A stretch of 64,000 nucleotides of DNA from JAYQKL01 sp049889415 (GTDB taxonomy: Bacteria > Pseudomonadota > Alphaproteobacteria > RS24): the NCBI GenBank assembly GCA_049889415.1, contig JBMHDL010000005.1, positions 62,001 to 126,000 of the forward strand. The letters run 5' to 3'. Every line of letters starts with the position of its first letter. Positions within the stretch are counted from its first letter, which is position 1. Position numbers and translations under genes: made by a program. Below are positions 43,072 through 51,993 of the stretch, one piece after another. Under the pieces are notes generated by a model. The model searched no databases. It worked only from the letters and a program-made list of their open reading frames with translations, and had not been told where the DNA came from.

Positions 43072-44191
43072 GTATTCCGCCCCGGTGCAATTTATAGATC
43101 TTAAAGCCCAGCAGCAGCGCATTCGGGACAAAATTGACGCGGCGATCGCCGCAGTGCTGGATCACGGACAATATATTATGGGACCGGAGGTCAAGCAGTT
43201 CGAGCAGGATTTGAAGGCCTTTACCGGTGCCAGACATGCTTTGAGCTGCGCTAATGGCACAGACGCCTTGACCTTGGTAATGATGGCTTGGGGCGTTGGT
43301 CCGGGCGATGCGGTGTTCGTGCCGAGCTTCACCTATGTCGCTTCTGCTGAGACGCCAGCCCAGCTTGGGGCGACCCCGTTTTTTGTCGATGTGCTTGAGA
43401 GCAGTTTCAATATGGACCCTGCAAGCTTTGCCAACGCCATTGATGAAGCGCGTGCCTCCGGTTTACGTCCGGCTGTGGTGATTCCAGTTGACCTATTCGG
43501 ACAGCCCGCGGATGTCGACACCATCACCCAAATCGCCCATGCTGAAAATATCAAGGTTCTCGTGGATGGCGCCCAAAGTTTCGGGGCCAGCAATCAGGGG
43601 CGCAGGGTCGGAACCATGGGTGATGCGACGACGACCAGTTTTTTCCCGGCCAAACCGCTTGGGTGTTATGGCGATGGCGGGGCCGTCTTCACGCAAGATG
43701 ATGAGCTTGCGGATTTGATCAATTCCATTCGCTTGCACGGCAAGGGAATGGAAAAATATGACAATGTCCGCATTGGTGTGAATTCACGCCTCGACACCAT
43801 TCAAGCCGCGATTTTGATTGAGAAACTCAAGATTTTCCCGGAGGAACTGGAGCTGCGCAATCAAGTCGCTGCTACCTATGGGGCTGGTCTGTCAGATCAT
43901 TTCCGAACGCCTCAGATAGCTGATGGTATGACGAGTGCCTGGGCACAATATACACTGATCGTGGACGATCGCCCATCCGTGCAAGCCAAACTGAAAGAGG
44001 CCGGCGTGCCGAGTGTGGTCTATTATCCAAAATCCTTGACCCAGCAAATCGGATACATGAATTTTCCGATCGTCAGTAGCGGGGTCCATGTATCGGACGA
44101 TTTGCCGTCAAAAGTCTTGAGCCTGCCGATGCATCCTTATTTGGCTCATGATGCCTTGGAGGAAATCATTGGCGTCATCAGCAATGTCTGA
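43064..44191 (+). CDS. wbpE: DegT/DnrJ/EryC1 aminotransferase (WbpE/WlbC-like)
   Basis: 375 residues from GTG 43064, which overlaps the acetyltransferase stop by 8 bases (GTGAGTGA). Family blocks are FIDLKAQQQRI at the start, GPEVKQFE, CANGTDAL (PLP phosphate site), VIPVDLFGQPAD, and the Schiff-base Lys in SFFPAKPLGCYGDGG near 198. It adds the 3-amino group from glutamate to the keto sugar made by WbpB. It closes the wbpA-B-D-E block. Confidence 0.92.
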   Translation: MSEYSAPVQFIDLKAQQQRIRDKIDAAIAAVLDHGQYIMGPEVKQFEQDLKAFTGARHALSCANGTDALTLVMMAWGVGPGDAVFVPSFTYVASAETPAQLGATPFFVDVLESSFNMDPASFANAIDEARASGLRPAVVIPVDLFGQPADVDTITQIAHAENIKVLVDGAQSFGASNQGRRVGTMGDATTTSFFPAKPLGCYGDGGAVFTQDDELADLINSIRLHGKGMEKYDNVRIGVNSRLDTIQAAILIEKLKIFPEELELRNQVAATYGAGLSDHFRTPQIADGMTSAWAQYTLIVDDRPSVQAKLKEAGVPSVVYYPKSLTQQIGYMNFPIVSSGVHVSDDLPSKVLSLPMHPYLAHDALEEIIGVISNV

Positions 44192-44200
44192 TTTATATTG

Positions 44201-45502
44201 ATGTTGAAGTCTTTGATCAGAAAACTCATCATTAACCCTGTGACAGTGCTCCTTTCCGGTGCTGTGGCATCTCAAATGATCCAAATTTTTGCCACCCTTT
44301 TTGTGGCAAGAATTTTCCCCCCTGAGTATTTTGGTCAATGGTCATTGTTTGTTTCTATTGTCGCGGTGTTATCCATTGCCGCCTGCTTGCGTCTCGAAAA
44401 TGCAGTCATAATCAGTGAAAATGAGGACAAGGCTAGTCAACTTATTAAAATTTGTGTTGGGTCAGCATTTGGTGTGGCCTGTTTGATGTATTTTGTTTTC
44501 CTGTTTTTGTATGTTGTTGATTTTGACATCATTCAGCGTATTAAGCTGATTTATTTGATGCCCCTATCTGTGGTTCTTGCCTCTTGCGGCAATGTTTTTG
44601 TTAACTTGCTATTGCGTCAGGAGCGTTACAACCAGATTGCCTTGTCTAAGGTGCTGCAGTCTGGGAGCGTTGCGGGTTTAAATCTTTTAATGGGTGGACT
44701 TTATATCTTCGGGTTGTTTGGCTTTGGGCTGCAAGGCGAAATGCTTATATTATCCACCTTGCTGGGACAGATTGTTTTTTGTCTTTATGTGCTTGGGAAA
44801 AGTAATTTCCGATCACAAGCTGATAAAATTGAGCTCACAAGACAGCAATCCCTTCAACTTGTTAGAGAATTTAAGGATTTTCCAACTTTCTCACTTCCAG
44901 AGGCCTTGGTTGGCCAGATTGCTGCCCAGTTACCTGTATATGCTCTTGCGATCATCACCACTGATGCAATTTTGGGTCAATATGCGTTGGCCTATAAGAT
45001 TTTAATGTTACCAATTGCGCTTCTTGGTGGTGCAATGTCAAAAGTCAATTTCAGGAACTTTTCTAAGGCTTATAATGAAGGTGTACCTCTTTTAAATAAG
45101 GTTCTTATCGAATGGACGAAGGCATTTGTAATGGCGCTGCCAGCTGCGGTGTTCCTGTTTTTTGTTGGAGAAAAGCTTCTGACCTTTGTGTTTGGCGATA
45201 AATGGGATATTGCCGGCGAATATCTATCATTATTGGCTTTTCCATTGGCGATTACATTTATATTTTCAATCACCAGCTGTCTCCATGTTGTTTTGCGTCT
45301 GCAACATTTCTCTTTCGGGGTCGCTATTGTTTCCCTCATCTGCAAATTAGCGGTTGTCTATTTTTTCCAAGAAAATCATTTCGACATGGTTTTTGGTATT
45401 TTCATGACAGATGTTTTAATCGTCATTTTGTTTAACCTCTTTGTGCTTTTGGTGCTTTTACCCAAGCGGCAGGCATTAAGAGCTAATTTTAACCTGAAGT
45501 AA
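44201..45502 (+). CDS. wzx: Polysaccharide flippase, Wzx/MATE-like
   Basis: 433 residues with about twelve hydrophobic segments spread evenly along the chain. The start block GAVASQMIQIFATLFVARIFPPEYFGQW is typical of Wzx/RfbX lipid-linked oligosaccharide flippases. It moves undecaprenyl-linked repeat units across the inner membrane. The ATG at 44201 lies 9 bases after the aminotransferase stop. G+C drops sharply here (21 of 60 in the line starting 44401), marking the left end of an AT-rich segment. A complete ABC exporter is encoded 7 kb further on. Confidence 0.85.
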   Translation: MLKSLIRKLIINPVTVLLSGAVASQMIQIFATLFVARIFPPEYFGQWSLFVSIVAVLSIAACLRLENAVIISENEDKASQLIKICVGSAFGVACLMYFVFLFLYVVDFDIIQRIKLIYLMPLSVVLASCGNVFVNLLLRQERYNQIALSKVLQSGSVAGLNLLMGGLYIFGLFGFGLQGEMLILSTLLGQIVFCLYVLGKSNFRSQADKIELTRQQSLQLVREFKDFPTFSLPEALVGQIAAQLPVYALAIITTDAILGQYALAYKILMLPIALLGGAMSKVNFRNFSKAYNEGVPLLNKVLIEWTKAFVMALPAAVFLFFVGEKLLTFVFGDKWDIAGEYLSLLAFPLAITFIFSITSCLHVVLRLQHFSFGVAIVSLICKLAVVYFFQENHFDMVFGIFMTDVLIVILFNLFVLLVLLPKRQALRANFNLK

Positions 45503-45516
45503 TAGATGGATTTAAC

Positions 45517-46449
45517 ATGAAGAAAGTATTGATAACTGGCGGTTTAGGTCAAATCGGGTCTCATATAGCTGAGCTTTGCTTGGATCAGGATATGGAAGTT
45601 TTGGTAATAGATAATTTGGCGACTGGGAGAGAAGAGCACCTTGCGGCACAAGACAAACTGCAGATTAAGCTGGGGTCAATTGCTGACAAAGAATTGGTGG
45701 ATGAATGTTTCTTCAATTTCAAGCCTGATGTCGTGGTGCACACTGCAGCATCTTATAAAGATCCAAATGACTGGTACAATGATACGCTCACAAACTGCGT
45801 TGGTGGCAGTAATATCATCAAGGCATCCGTGGATAATGAAGTTTCCAGATTCATCTATTTCCAGACAGCTTTATGCTATGGCGTCGAGCCTGAGGAGCAT
45901 CCCATTACGCTTAATCATAAGAAATATCCAGCCAATAGCAGCTACGCTATAACTAAAACTGCTAATGAGGATTTCCTCGAAATTTCTGGTCTTGATTATG
46001 TTACCTTTAGATTGGCTAATGTTATTGGGCCCAGGAATGTCAGTGGCCCCTTGCCGATTTTCTTTAAGCGCCTGAGAGACGGACAAAAATGTTTTGTAAC
46101 AGAAGCGCGCCGTGATTTTGTATTCGTTAAAGATCTTGCGCAATGTGCCTTCAAGGCCGTTCAAGGCATGGGCTCTGGGCCATATCATTTCTCATCCGGA
46201 TCGGATATCCCGATTATTGACCTTTATAATGCGGTTGTAGAGAAAATGAAGATTAATGACTACCCCGAGCCGGAAATCAAGAAGCTGTCTGAGGATGATG
46301 CCTCATCTATTCTGCTTGATCCCTCCAAAACTTTTGAAGATTTTGGTGATATAGAGTTTGCCTCGCTCGATAAAATTGTCGGTGATGCAATTGAGTATTT
46401 TGAGGAATACGGGGTGCTCGGTGAGTACACTCATTTGAAAACGAAATAA
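45517..46449 (+). CDS. NDP-sugar epimerase/dehydratase, extended SDR (copy 1)
   Basis: 310 residues. NAD motif GGLGQIG (8-14), FQTALCYG (the Thr replaces the common Ser) and the catalytic Tyr-Lys pair YAITK near 146-150. It resembles the protein at 49202 throughout (HTAASYKDPNDW versus HSAASYADPDDW; both end with a similar HLK tail), so the two are paralogs. Close architecture is known from the WbmF/G/H SDRs of Bordetella O-antigen loci, which work on 2,3-diacetamido uronic acids. The specific epimerisation cannot be assigned. Confidence 0.83.
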   Translation: MKKVLITGGLGQIGSHIAELCLDQDMEVLVIDNLATGREEHLAAQDKLQIKLGSIADKELVDECFFNFKPDVVVHTAASYKDPNDWYNDTLTNCVGGSNIIKASVDNEVSRFIYFQTALCYGVEPEEHPITLNHKKYPANSSYAITKTANEDFLEISGLDYVTFRLANVIGPRNVSGPLPIFFKRLRDGQKCFVTEARRDFVFVKDLAQCAFKAVQGMGSGPYHFSSGSDIPIIDLYNAVVEKMKINDYPEPEIKKLSEDDASSILLDPSKTFEDFGDIEFASLDKIVGDAIEYFEEYGVLGEYTHLKTK

Positions 46450-46456
46450 TCATACC

Positions 46457-48163
46457 ATGTGCGGAGTAGCAATGCTGATGAATTCGGGTGGTGTCATATC
46501 GCCCGATCACAAGCAGCGCCTTGCAAGGGGCGTGGCTGCACTTGAGCGGCGTGGCCCGGATTTTCAGGGTACGTTGTATTATCAAAACATCGCTCTTGCC
46601 CATACGCGACTTGCCATTTTAGATCTAAATGAAAGGTCTAATCAGCCTTATTCAGTCGGAGATTGGATCATCTCTTTTAATGGAGAGATTTATAATCATC
46701 TGGATATCAGAAAAGAAATAGGACAACGGTATCAATTCAAAACGCACTCTGATACCGAAACACTGTGTGCTAGTCTCGAAATTTTTGGGTTGAAAAAAAC
46801 TCTCACGCGCATTGCGGGCATGTTTGCCTTTATTGCTGTCAATAAGCGAACATCCGAGGTTCACCTGATAAGAGACCATATGGGTATTAAGCCACTGCTT
46901 TACGCGACTGACAGCAATGAGCTGATTGTTGCCTCCAGCCTAAAGGCAGTGTTGGATATGAAGGGTGTTAAGGGCAAAGAGAGCAGCCAGAGCGCAAATT
47001 CTCTTTTTCTGCTTGGGGCCCCTTTCCTTAACGAGACGATGGTAGAGGGGGTGTGCCGTGTTCCGCCTGCCCATTGCCTTACTTTTGACTTTCAGGGTCG
47101 CAAGATTTCGGAATTCAGATTTTGGAAACCAAAATATAGACGTAAGCGCAACCTCGATGAGATTATTCCTGTTTTCATGGAATATGCTGTTTCCGACGTA
47201 AGATCTTCCTTGCTGCTCAGCGGTGGGGTTGACTCCAGCTTTCTGGCTTCTTTGTATCAGGATAAACTGGAGTGCTTTCATCTTCAGTCACCTGAAACAG
47301 ACTATGCGCAGGCAGTCTGCGACCGGTTTGATTTGCCATTGAATATTGTGAGGCCGGAAACAAAAAACTACTATGAAGATCTGGATGCTGCGCTTGATTT
47401 TCATCATGAGCCGTTGATGAGTTTGGGGATACCACTCTCAGTGTGTTCCGAGATTTCCAAAAGTGGAATAAAAATGGCGATCAGTGCGAATGGGGCAGAT
47501 GAATTATTGTTGGGTTACCCTCGCACCCCTGCTCCGGAATTGAGAAATTCCCAGAAAGTTCTCAATGAGCAGGAGTGCTATGATAGTCATATTAAGCAGA
47601 TACGAAACATTTTCAGATCTTCAGAAAATTATAACTTCAGTCATAAGCGGTTCAATGGAGTCTCGACAGCTGACATGCAGGATTTCATGGAGGGAAATTA
47701 TCTTGATGAAGAGTTTCCAGCATCGGCCCATTTTAGATGGTTCGAGTTGCATTCATATGTTTTGCATGATTTGAATCCAACGCTTGATGCAGCATCTATG
47801 TTCCACAGTATAGAAGTGCGGGTGCCGTTTTTAGATCACAGGGTGGTTGAGTTTTTCCTATCCTTTGATGCAAATGAATTGATTGATCTTGCGTTTCATC
47901 GGAAAGCGCCGATTAAGCGTCATTTGTCAAAGTATTTCCCGGAAACTTTTTATAACCGCCCCAAATTGGGTTTCTCGCTAAATCGCAAGCATCAATCCGA
48001 GATTTTGAATAAAGTGATGAGAGGCCTCACAAACCTTGAAAATTCAGGTGAAATAAAATTTTGCCCCTCCGAAATGGCGTTGGGCGAGATTGAGCGTGAT
48101 CGGCAATATATCGCCAGCACCTATTATGCTTATCAGCGCTGGAGTAATTTACGCGATGCTTAA
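46457..48163 (+). CDS. Asparagine-synthetase-like amidotransferase (copy 1)
   Basis: 568 residues. Cys2 is the glutaminase nucleophile (MCGVAM). RRGPD, HTRLAI, FNGEIYN and SDTETL complete the glutamine site. The synthetase domain has SGGVDSS (255-261), the PP-loop that activates a carboxylate with ATP. In surface-polysaccharide loci such proteins turn uronic acids into uronamides; WbmI of Bordetella is the model. It lies 7 bases after the epimerase and overlaps the next gene by 8 bases. It is shorter than the two copies near the right edge. Confidence 0.88.
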   Translation: MCGVAMLMNSGGVISPDHKQRLARGVAALERRGPDFQGTLYYQNIALAHTRLAILDLNERSNQPYSVGDWIISFNGEIYNHLDIRKEIGQRYQFKTHSDTETLCASLEIFGLKKTLTRIAGMFAFIAVNKRTSEVHLIRDHMGIKPLLYATDSNELIVASSLKAVLDMKGVKGKESSQSANSLFLLGAPFLNETMVEGVCRVPPAHCLTFDFQGRKISEFRFWKPKYRRKRNLDEIIPVFMEYAVSDVRSSLLLSGGVDSSFLASLYQDKLECFHLQSPETDYAQAVCDRFDLPLNIVRPETKNYYEDLDAALDFHHEPLMSLGIPLSVCSEISKSGIKMAISANGADELLLGYPRTPAPELRNSQKVLNEQECYDSHIKQIRNIFRSSENYNFSHKRFNGVSTADMQDFMEGNYLDEEFPASAHFRWFELHSYVLHDLNPTLDAASMFHSIEVRVPFLDHRVVEFFLSFDANELIDLAFHRKAPIKRHLSKYFPETFYNRPKLGFSLNRKHQSEILNKVMRGLTNLENSGEIKFCPSEMALGEIERDRQYIASTYYAYQRWSNLRDA

Positions 48164-49205
48164 AAAGCTCATGCAAAAATTTGTGCGACGTTTTCTGATA
48201 TTTCTTGACCGGTTTTCACCCGCTACAAAACACAAGATTATGTCTTTCATTCGTGGAGCTGTTGCAACGATCTTACCCGATAGGCTGTATTTTGAATTGG
48301 AACGACAGGCGCGACTTTCCCTTAGGCGTGGTCGTCAATCTGGAGTGGGAATATACACATCACAACCCAAGAGAAAAAAAACCTCTTATCGAATTCTTAC
48401 GCGTCCAAAAAATAAAATTAGCAAAGCCGATATTGCTGTTTGCTGTGCTTTTCTGGGCCGTGAAAAGCAACTGGATTTGGCAATTGCCGAAAGTCAGTTC
48501 AGCAAGAAGAGCATTGTTTGGTTTTTGATGGGGTCTGATGCCGAGGACGAAGCCATTTTAGAACGCTTGTCAGCTACATACGAAAATGTTTATGGGGCAG
48601 TATGTGACAATTTCCCCGTTGGCGCGAAGTGGCAGTCCTGTGTGGATTTCGTAAATCACCTGGATTTTGATTATGAGCTTCTTTGTATCACGGGTTCAGA
48701 CGATGTGATTGCGGCCAAAGGGTTTGATCATGTCCATGATAGATATCGGCATAATTTAGAATTTCAAAAATACTCCGGACTAAACACAGCCCCGGCCCTG
48801 TTTTGTACAAATGGATGGTATATTTATAATAAATGCCAAGGTAGCTCCTATTACCACTCATTGTACAAATGCCATTACAATATCGAGTTTATGCGCCAAC
48901 CGCTTGGAGCCGGGCGGTTCTATACAAGGTCTTATTTAAAAGAAATTGAAGGTTTTTTGTTTGACTGTTCTCTGAATAAAAATCTCGATAATTGGGGGTA
49001 TGAGAATTTGCTCATGAATGGCAAGGAGATCGCTTTGTTTTCTAATCTGGATGTGCCGGTTATGAGCATTAAAAAGAAACTCGAAATGAATGACTTCGAA
49101 AGCATTCTGAATTCGCGAAATATCGCGGTATCCGAAATAGTTTTTGAGGGTCGTAAAGCGTTTTTTTCAAACTTCAAAGTTGATGTGAAGGGTTTTGAAC
49201 TATGA
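48156..49205 (+). CDS. Putative glycosyltransferase, unrecognised family (GT-A-like)
   Basis: 349 residues from ATG 48156, inside the last 8 bases of the amidotransferase gene. After a basic amphipathic N-terminus (about 1-75; likely membrane-associated) comes a possible GT-A domain: ADIAVCCAFLGREKQLDLA, then a DXD-like GSDDVI near 186, and later FMRQPLGAGRFYTR. No family is firmly recognised. The DXD-like site, position in the operon and a final block NWGYENLLMNG similar to the catalytic base region of GT2 enzymes support glycosyl transfer, but this is inference. It overlaps the next epimerase start by 4 bases. Confidence 0.6.
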   Translation: MLKKLMQKFVRRFLIFLDRFSPATKHKIMSFIRGAVATILPDRLYFELERQARLSLRRGRQSGVGIYTSQPKRKKTSYRILTRPKNKISKADIAVCCAFLGREKQLDLAIAESQFSKKSIVWFLMGSDAEDEAILERLSATYENVYGAVCDNFPVGAKWQSCVDFVNHLDFDYELLCITGSDDVIAAKGFDHVHDRYRHNLEFQKYSGLNTAPALFCTNGWYIYNKCQGSSYYHSLYKCHYNIEFMRQPLGAGRFYTRSYLKEIEGFLFDCSLNKNLDNWGYENLLMNGKEIALFSNLDVPVMSIKKKLEMNDFESILNSRNIAVSEIVFEGRKAFFSNFKVDVKGFEL

Positions 49206-50122
49206 AGATACTAATTACCGGTGGGGCTGGAACTTTAGGCGTGAACATAACCGACCATCTTCTCCAGCAGGGGGTGGAGGTTGCCATTGTTGATAATTTT
49301 TCCACCAGCGCCCCACATCGACTTGACGGTTTAGGCAAAGCAAAGCTTTTTAATGGTTCGGTTGCTGATTTTGACTTTCTGGCGGGGGCGCTGAAGGACT
49401 TCCAGCCAACGATTGTCATTCACAGTGCGGCCAGTTATGCCGACCCAGATGATTGGATGTCAGACATTGACACCAATATTATTGGCGCCGTCAATCTCTC
49501 AAAAATATGTCAACAACAGGGCATTGAAAATATCCTGAATTTCCAGACTGCCTTATGTTACGGGAACCCTATAAGTTCGCCACTCAAGATAGATCACCCT
49601 GTTCAGCCACAAACGTCATACGCTATTTCAAAAGTTGCCGCTGAGCAATATTTGATGAGCAGTGAGCTTAATGTTACTTCCTTGCGGATTGCAAATGTAG
49701 CCAGTCCGCATTTGTCTATTGGGCCAATACCGACTTTTTACAAAAGGCTGAAAGCCGGACAAGGCTGTTTTTGCACTGATGCCAAACGGGATTTTCTATC
49801 ATTCCGAGATTTTATGGCATTTGTAGATTGCGTGTTACAAGCTCCGTTCAAGTCAACCATCTACAATATTGCTAGCGGTAAAGGCCATACAATTCATGAT
49901 GTGTATGAGGCGGTGGCACTGCATTTGGGTCTTGACCCCAAAGGAGTTGAGGTGCGCCCGTGTGGGGATGATGATGTGCAGGAAGTTGTTTTGGATCCAT
50001 CTGAGGCGGAAAAGGACTTTGGCTGGAAGGCTCGAGATGATTTTCAAACTGTTATCCGCCAGCAACTGGAATGGTACGATCAAAATGGAGTGGGAGAAAT
50101 TTATTCCCATTTGAAAAAGTAG
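49202..50122 (+). CDS. NDP-sugar epimerase/dehydratase, extended SDR (copy 2)
   Basis: 306 residues. GGAGTLG (7-13), FQTALCYG and YAISK (catalytic Tyr/Lys). Paralog of the 45517 product along its whole length, and the pair brackets an amidotransferase and a glycosyltransferase. It starts within the last codon of the preceding gene (ATGA overlap). The duplication suggests two related epimerisations on the same diacetamido-uronate scaffold, or two strand-specific substrates. Confidence 0.83.
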   Translation: MKILITGGAGTLGVNITDHLLQQGVEVAIVDNFSTSAPHRLDGLGKAKLFNGSVADFDFLAGALKDFQPTIVIHSAASYADPDDWMSDIDTNIIGAVNLSKICQQQGIENILNFQTALCYGNPISSPLKIDHPVQPQTSYAISKVAAEQYLMSSELNVTSLRIANVASPHLSIGPIPTFYKRLKAGQGCFCTDAKRDFLSFRDFMAFVDCVLQAPFKSTIYNIASGKGHTIHDVYEAVALHLGLDPKGVEVRPCGDDDVQEVVLDPSEAEKDFGWKARDDFQTVIRQQLEWYDQNGVGEIYSHLKK

Positions 50123-50130
50123 AGTTGAAA

Positions 50131-51183
50131 ATGTTTAAAAACTTTGAAAATAAAAAGGTCCTCATTGTAGGGGGAGCAGGGTTCATTGGCAGTAATCTTG
50201 TCCGACAAATCTTGGAAGTGCCAGGAACTGAAGTCACACTTTTAGACAATCTGATGTCATCAGAAACTCAGAATATTCCTGATGATAGCAGGGTTCGCTT
50301 TATCTATGGTTCTGCCTGTGACCCAAGCGTTCTGAAACTCGTTCATGATGAATATCACTTTATTTATAACCTTGCGTGCTTCCATGGTAATCAATCTTCG
50401 CTGTTTGACCCGCTGAAAGACCATGAAAATAATGCCCTGCCATCTCTGATGGTGTTAGAGCATATTAAAGGCTTCCAGACGCTTGAAAAATATGTCTATG
50501 CGGCTGCGGCCTGTGCTGTCGCTGAAAAGACCTATGATACCGCGAGCGAAACCGTTGAGGATCAGCCTGTCTCACTTGATCATGACACCCCATATTCGAT
50601 CTCTAAAATCATCGGGGAACTCTATGCTAATTTTTATGCTAAGGAGCATGGAATTCATGTCGTTAAGGCGCGTTTTTCAAATGCTTATGGGCGACATGAG
50701 GTTTTGGGTGCGGGCGAATGGCGCGGAACACCCCACACGGTCTGGCGCAATGTTGTTCCCACTTTCATCTGGAAATGTCTACACGGAGAGCCGATTACCT
50801 TATTCAATAATGGTGATGCGACACGCGACTTCATATTTGCTGAGGATATGGCGAGAGGCTTGATGTTGTGCGCCCTTAATGGTGAGCAAAAAGGAATCTA
50901 TAATCTTGCTACAGGCGTTGAGTCATCAATCTCAACGCTGGCGGAAACCATCAATGACTTATGTGGCTCCAAAAGCGATGTGATCTTGAAGCCTGCGCGG
51001 GAATGGGACAATTCAGGAAAAAGATTTGCTTCGACAAAAAAGGCTTCAACCGTGCTTGGTTTTGAAGCGGAGGTGAGTTTGCAAAAAGGCTTGGAGATGA
51101 CGGTTGGCTGGACACAAGAGAATTATGACATGATTTCGGCAACCATACGTAAGCATGATGTGATGATGAGACAGGGTCATTAG
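50131..51183 (+). CDS. NDP-sugar epimerase/dehydratase, extended SDR (third, distinct)
   Basis: 350 residues. GGAGFIG (13-19), AAACAVAEK in place of the usual SSS segment, and YSISK as the catalytic Tyr/Lys. RFSNAYGRHE and GDATRDFIFAEDMARG are common to the UDP-glucose/GlcNAc 4-epimerase group. It is not close to the other two SDR copies. It begins 8 bases after the previous stop; an in-frame upstream ATG at 50071 overlaps the previous gene and is rejected. It probably provides the 4-epimerisation (gluco to galacto) of the pathway. Confidence 0.82.
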   Translation: MFKNFENKKVLIVGGAGFIGSNLVRQILEVPGTEVTLLDNLMSSETQNIPDDSRVRFIYGSACDPSVLKLVHDEYHFIYNLACFHGNQSSLFDPLKDHENNALPSLMVLEHIKGFQTLEKYVYAAAACAVAEKTYDTASETVEDQPVSLDHDTPYSISKIIGELYANFYAKEHGIHVVKARFSNAYGRHEVLGAGEWRGTPHTVWRNVVPTFIWKCLHGEPITLFNNGDATRDFIFAEDMARGLMLCALNGEQKGIYNLATGVESSISTLAETINDLCGSKSDVILKPAREWDNSGKRFASTKKASTVLGFEAEVSLQKGLEMTVGWTQENYDMISATIRKHDVMMRQGH

Positions 51184-51192
51184 GGTCGAATT

Positions 51193-51993
51193 GTGATTGA
51201 AAGTCTAAAACATCTTTGGCGATTGAAATCCTATAGGGCCAGGCTGGTTGACGGTATTGCCAATGATTTAAGGACCCGTTATGTCGGCTCTGTTATGGGC
51301 GTGATGTGGGTGGTGATGTTTCCACTTATGCAATTGACCATCTATGGCATGTTATACAGTGTCATTTTCAGAATTCGGGTACCCGGTTTGACGGAACTTG
51401 AATATGTCGTTCTGGTCTTTTCGGGTCTTGTTCCCTTAATGGCATTCTCTGAAACCTTGAATGGGGCATTAAACTCTTTGTCGAGTAATAAGAGTTTGTT
51501 ACTTAACACTGTTTTCCCTGCTGAACTCATCCCTATGCGGGCCGCGATTGGGTATCATATTCCTTCCTTATTTGGATTATCCGCGACATTGACGATGGGA
51601 TATTTGACGGGCCTGACAGATTACAAGGCTATTTTCTTGGTTCCGATTTTCTGGACTTTTCTCGTGATGTTTTCACTTGGTATTGGCTGGATTTTGTCCC
51701 TCGTCAGCCTGATATTGAAAGACATACAGCATGGTATCAGCTTGGTCATAATGTCTCTTTTCTTTTTGAGTCCGTTCGCTTACACGCCTGATATGGTGCC
51801 TCAAGGGTTGAAATTTATCCTATACTTCAATCCGCTATCTTACTTTGTGATGACGTTTCAGCAAATTATCTGTTATGGCGCCTGGCCTGACCCGGTAAAT
51901 TTTATCCCCTGCATTGTCCTCGGGACAGTTTCATTTATTTGTGGTTTTCATTTCTTCCAGAAGTCTAAAAACGTTTTCTTTGATTATGCCTAA
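51193..51993 (+). CDS. wzm: ABC-2 type polysaccharide exporter permease (Wzm)
   Basis: 266 residues, starting with GTG 51193. RDLRTRYVGSVMGVMW-type motif (DLRTRYVGSVMG near 18-29) then six hydrophobic segments, the layout of Wzm/KpsM permeases. With the ATPase encoded next it exports undecaprenyl-linked, completed polysaccharide chains. The ATPase gene overlaps its end by 8 bases, so subunits are made in step. Confidence 0.92.
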   Translation: MIESLKHLWRLKSYRARLVDGIANDLRTRYVGSVMGVMWVVMFPLMQLTIYGMLYSVIFRIRVPGLTELEYVVLVFSGLVPLMAFSETLNGALNSLSSNKSLLLNTVFPAELIPMRAAIGYHIPSLFGLSATLTMGYLTGLTDYKAIFLVPIFWTFLVMFSLGIGWILSLVSLILKDIQHGISLVIMSLFFLSPFAYTPDMVPQGLKFILYFNPLSYFVMTFQQIICYGAWPDPVNFIPCIVLGTVSFICGFHFFQKSKNVFFDYA

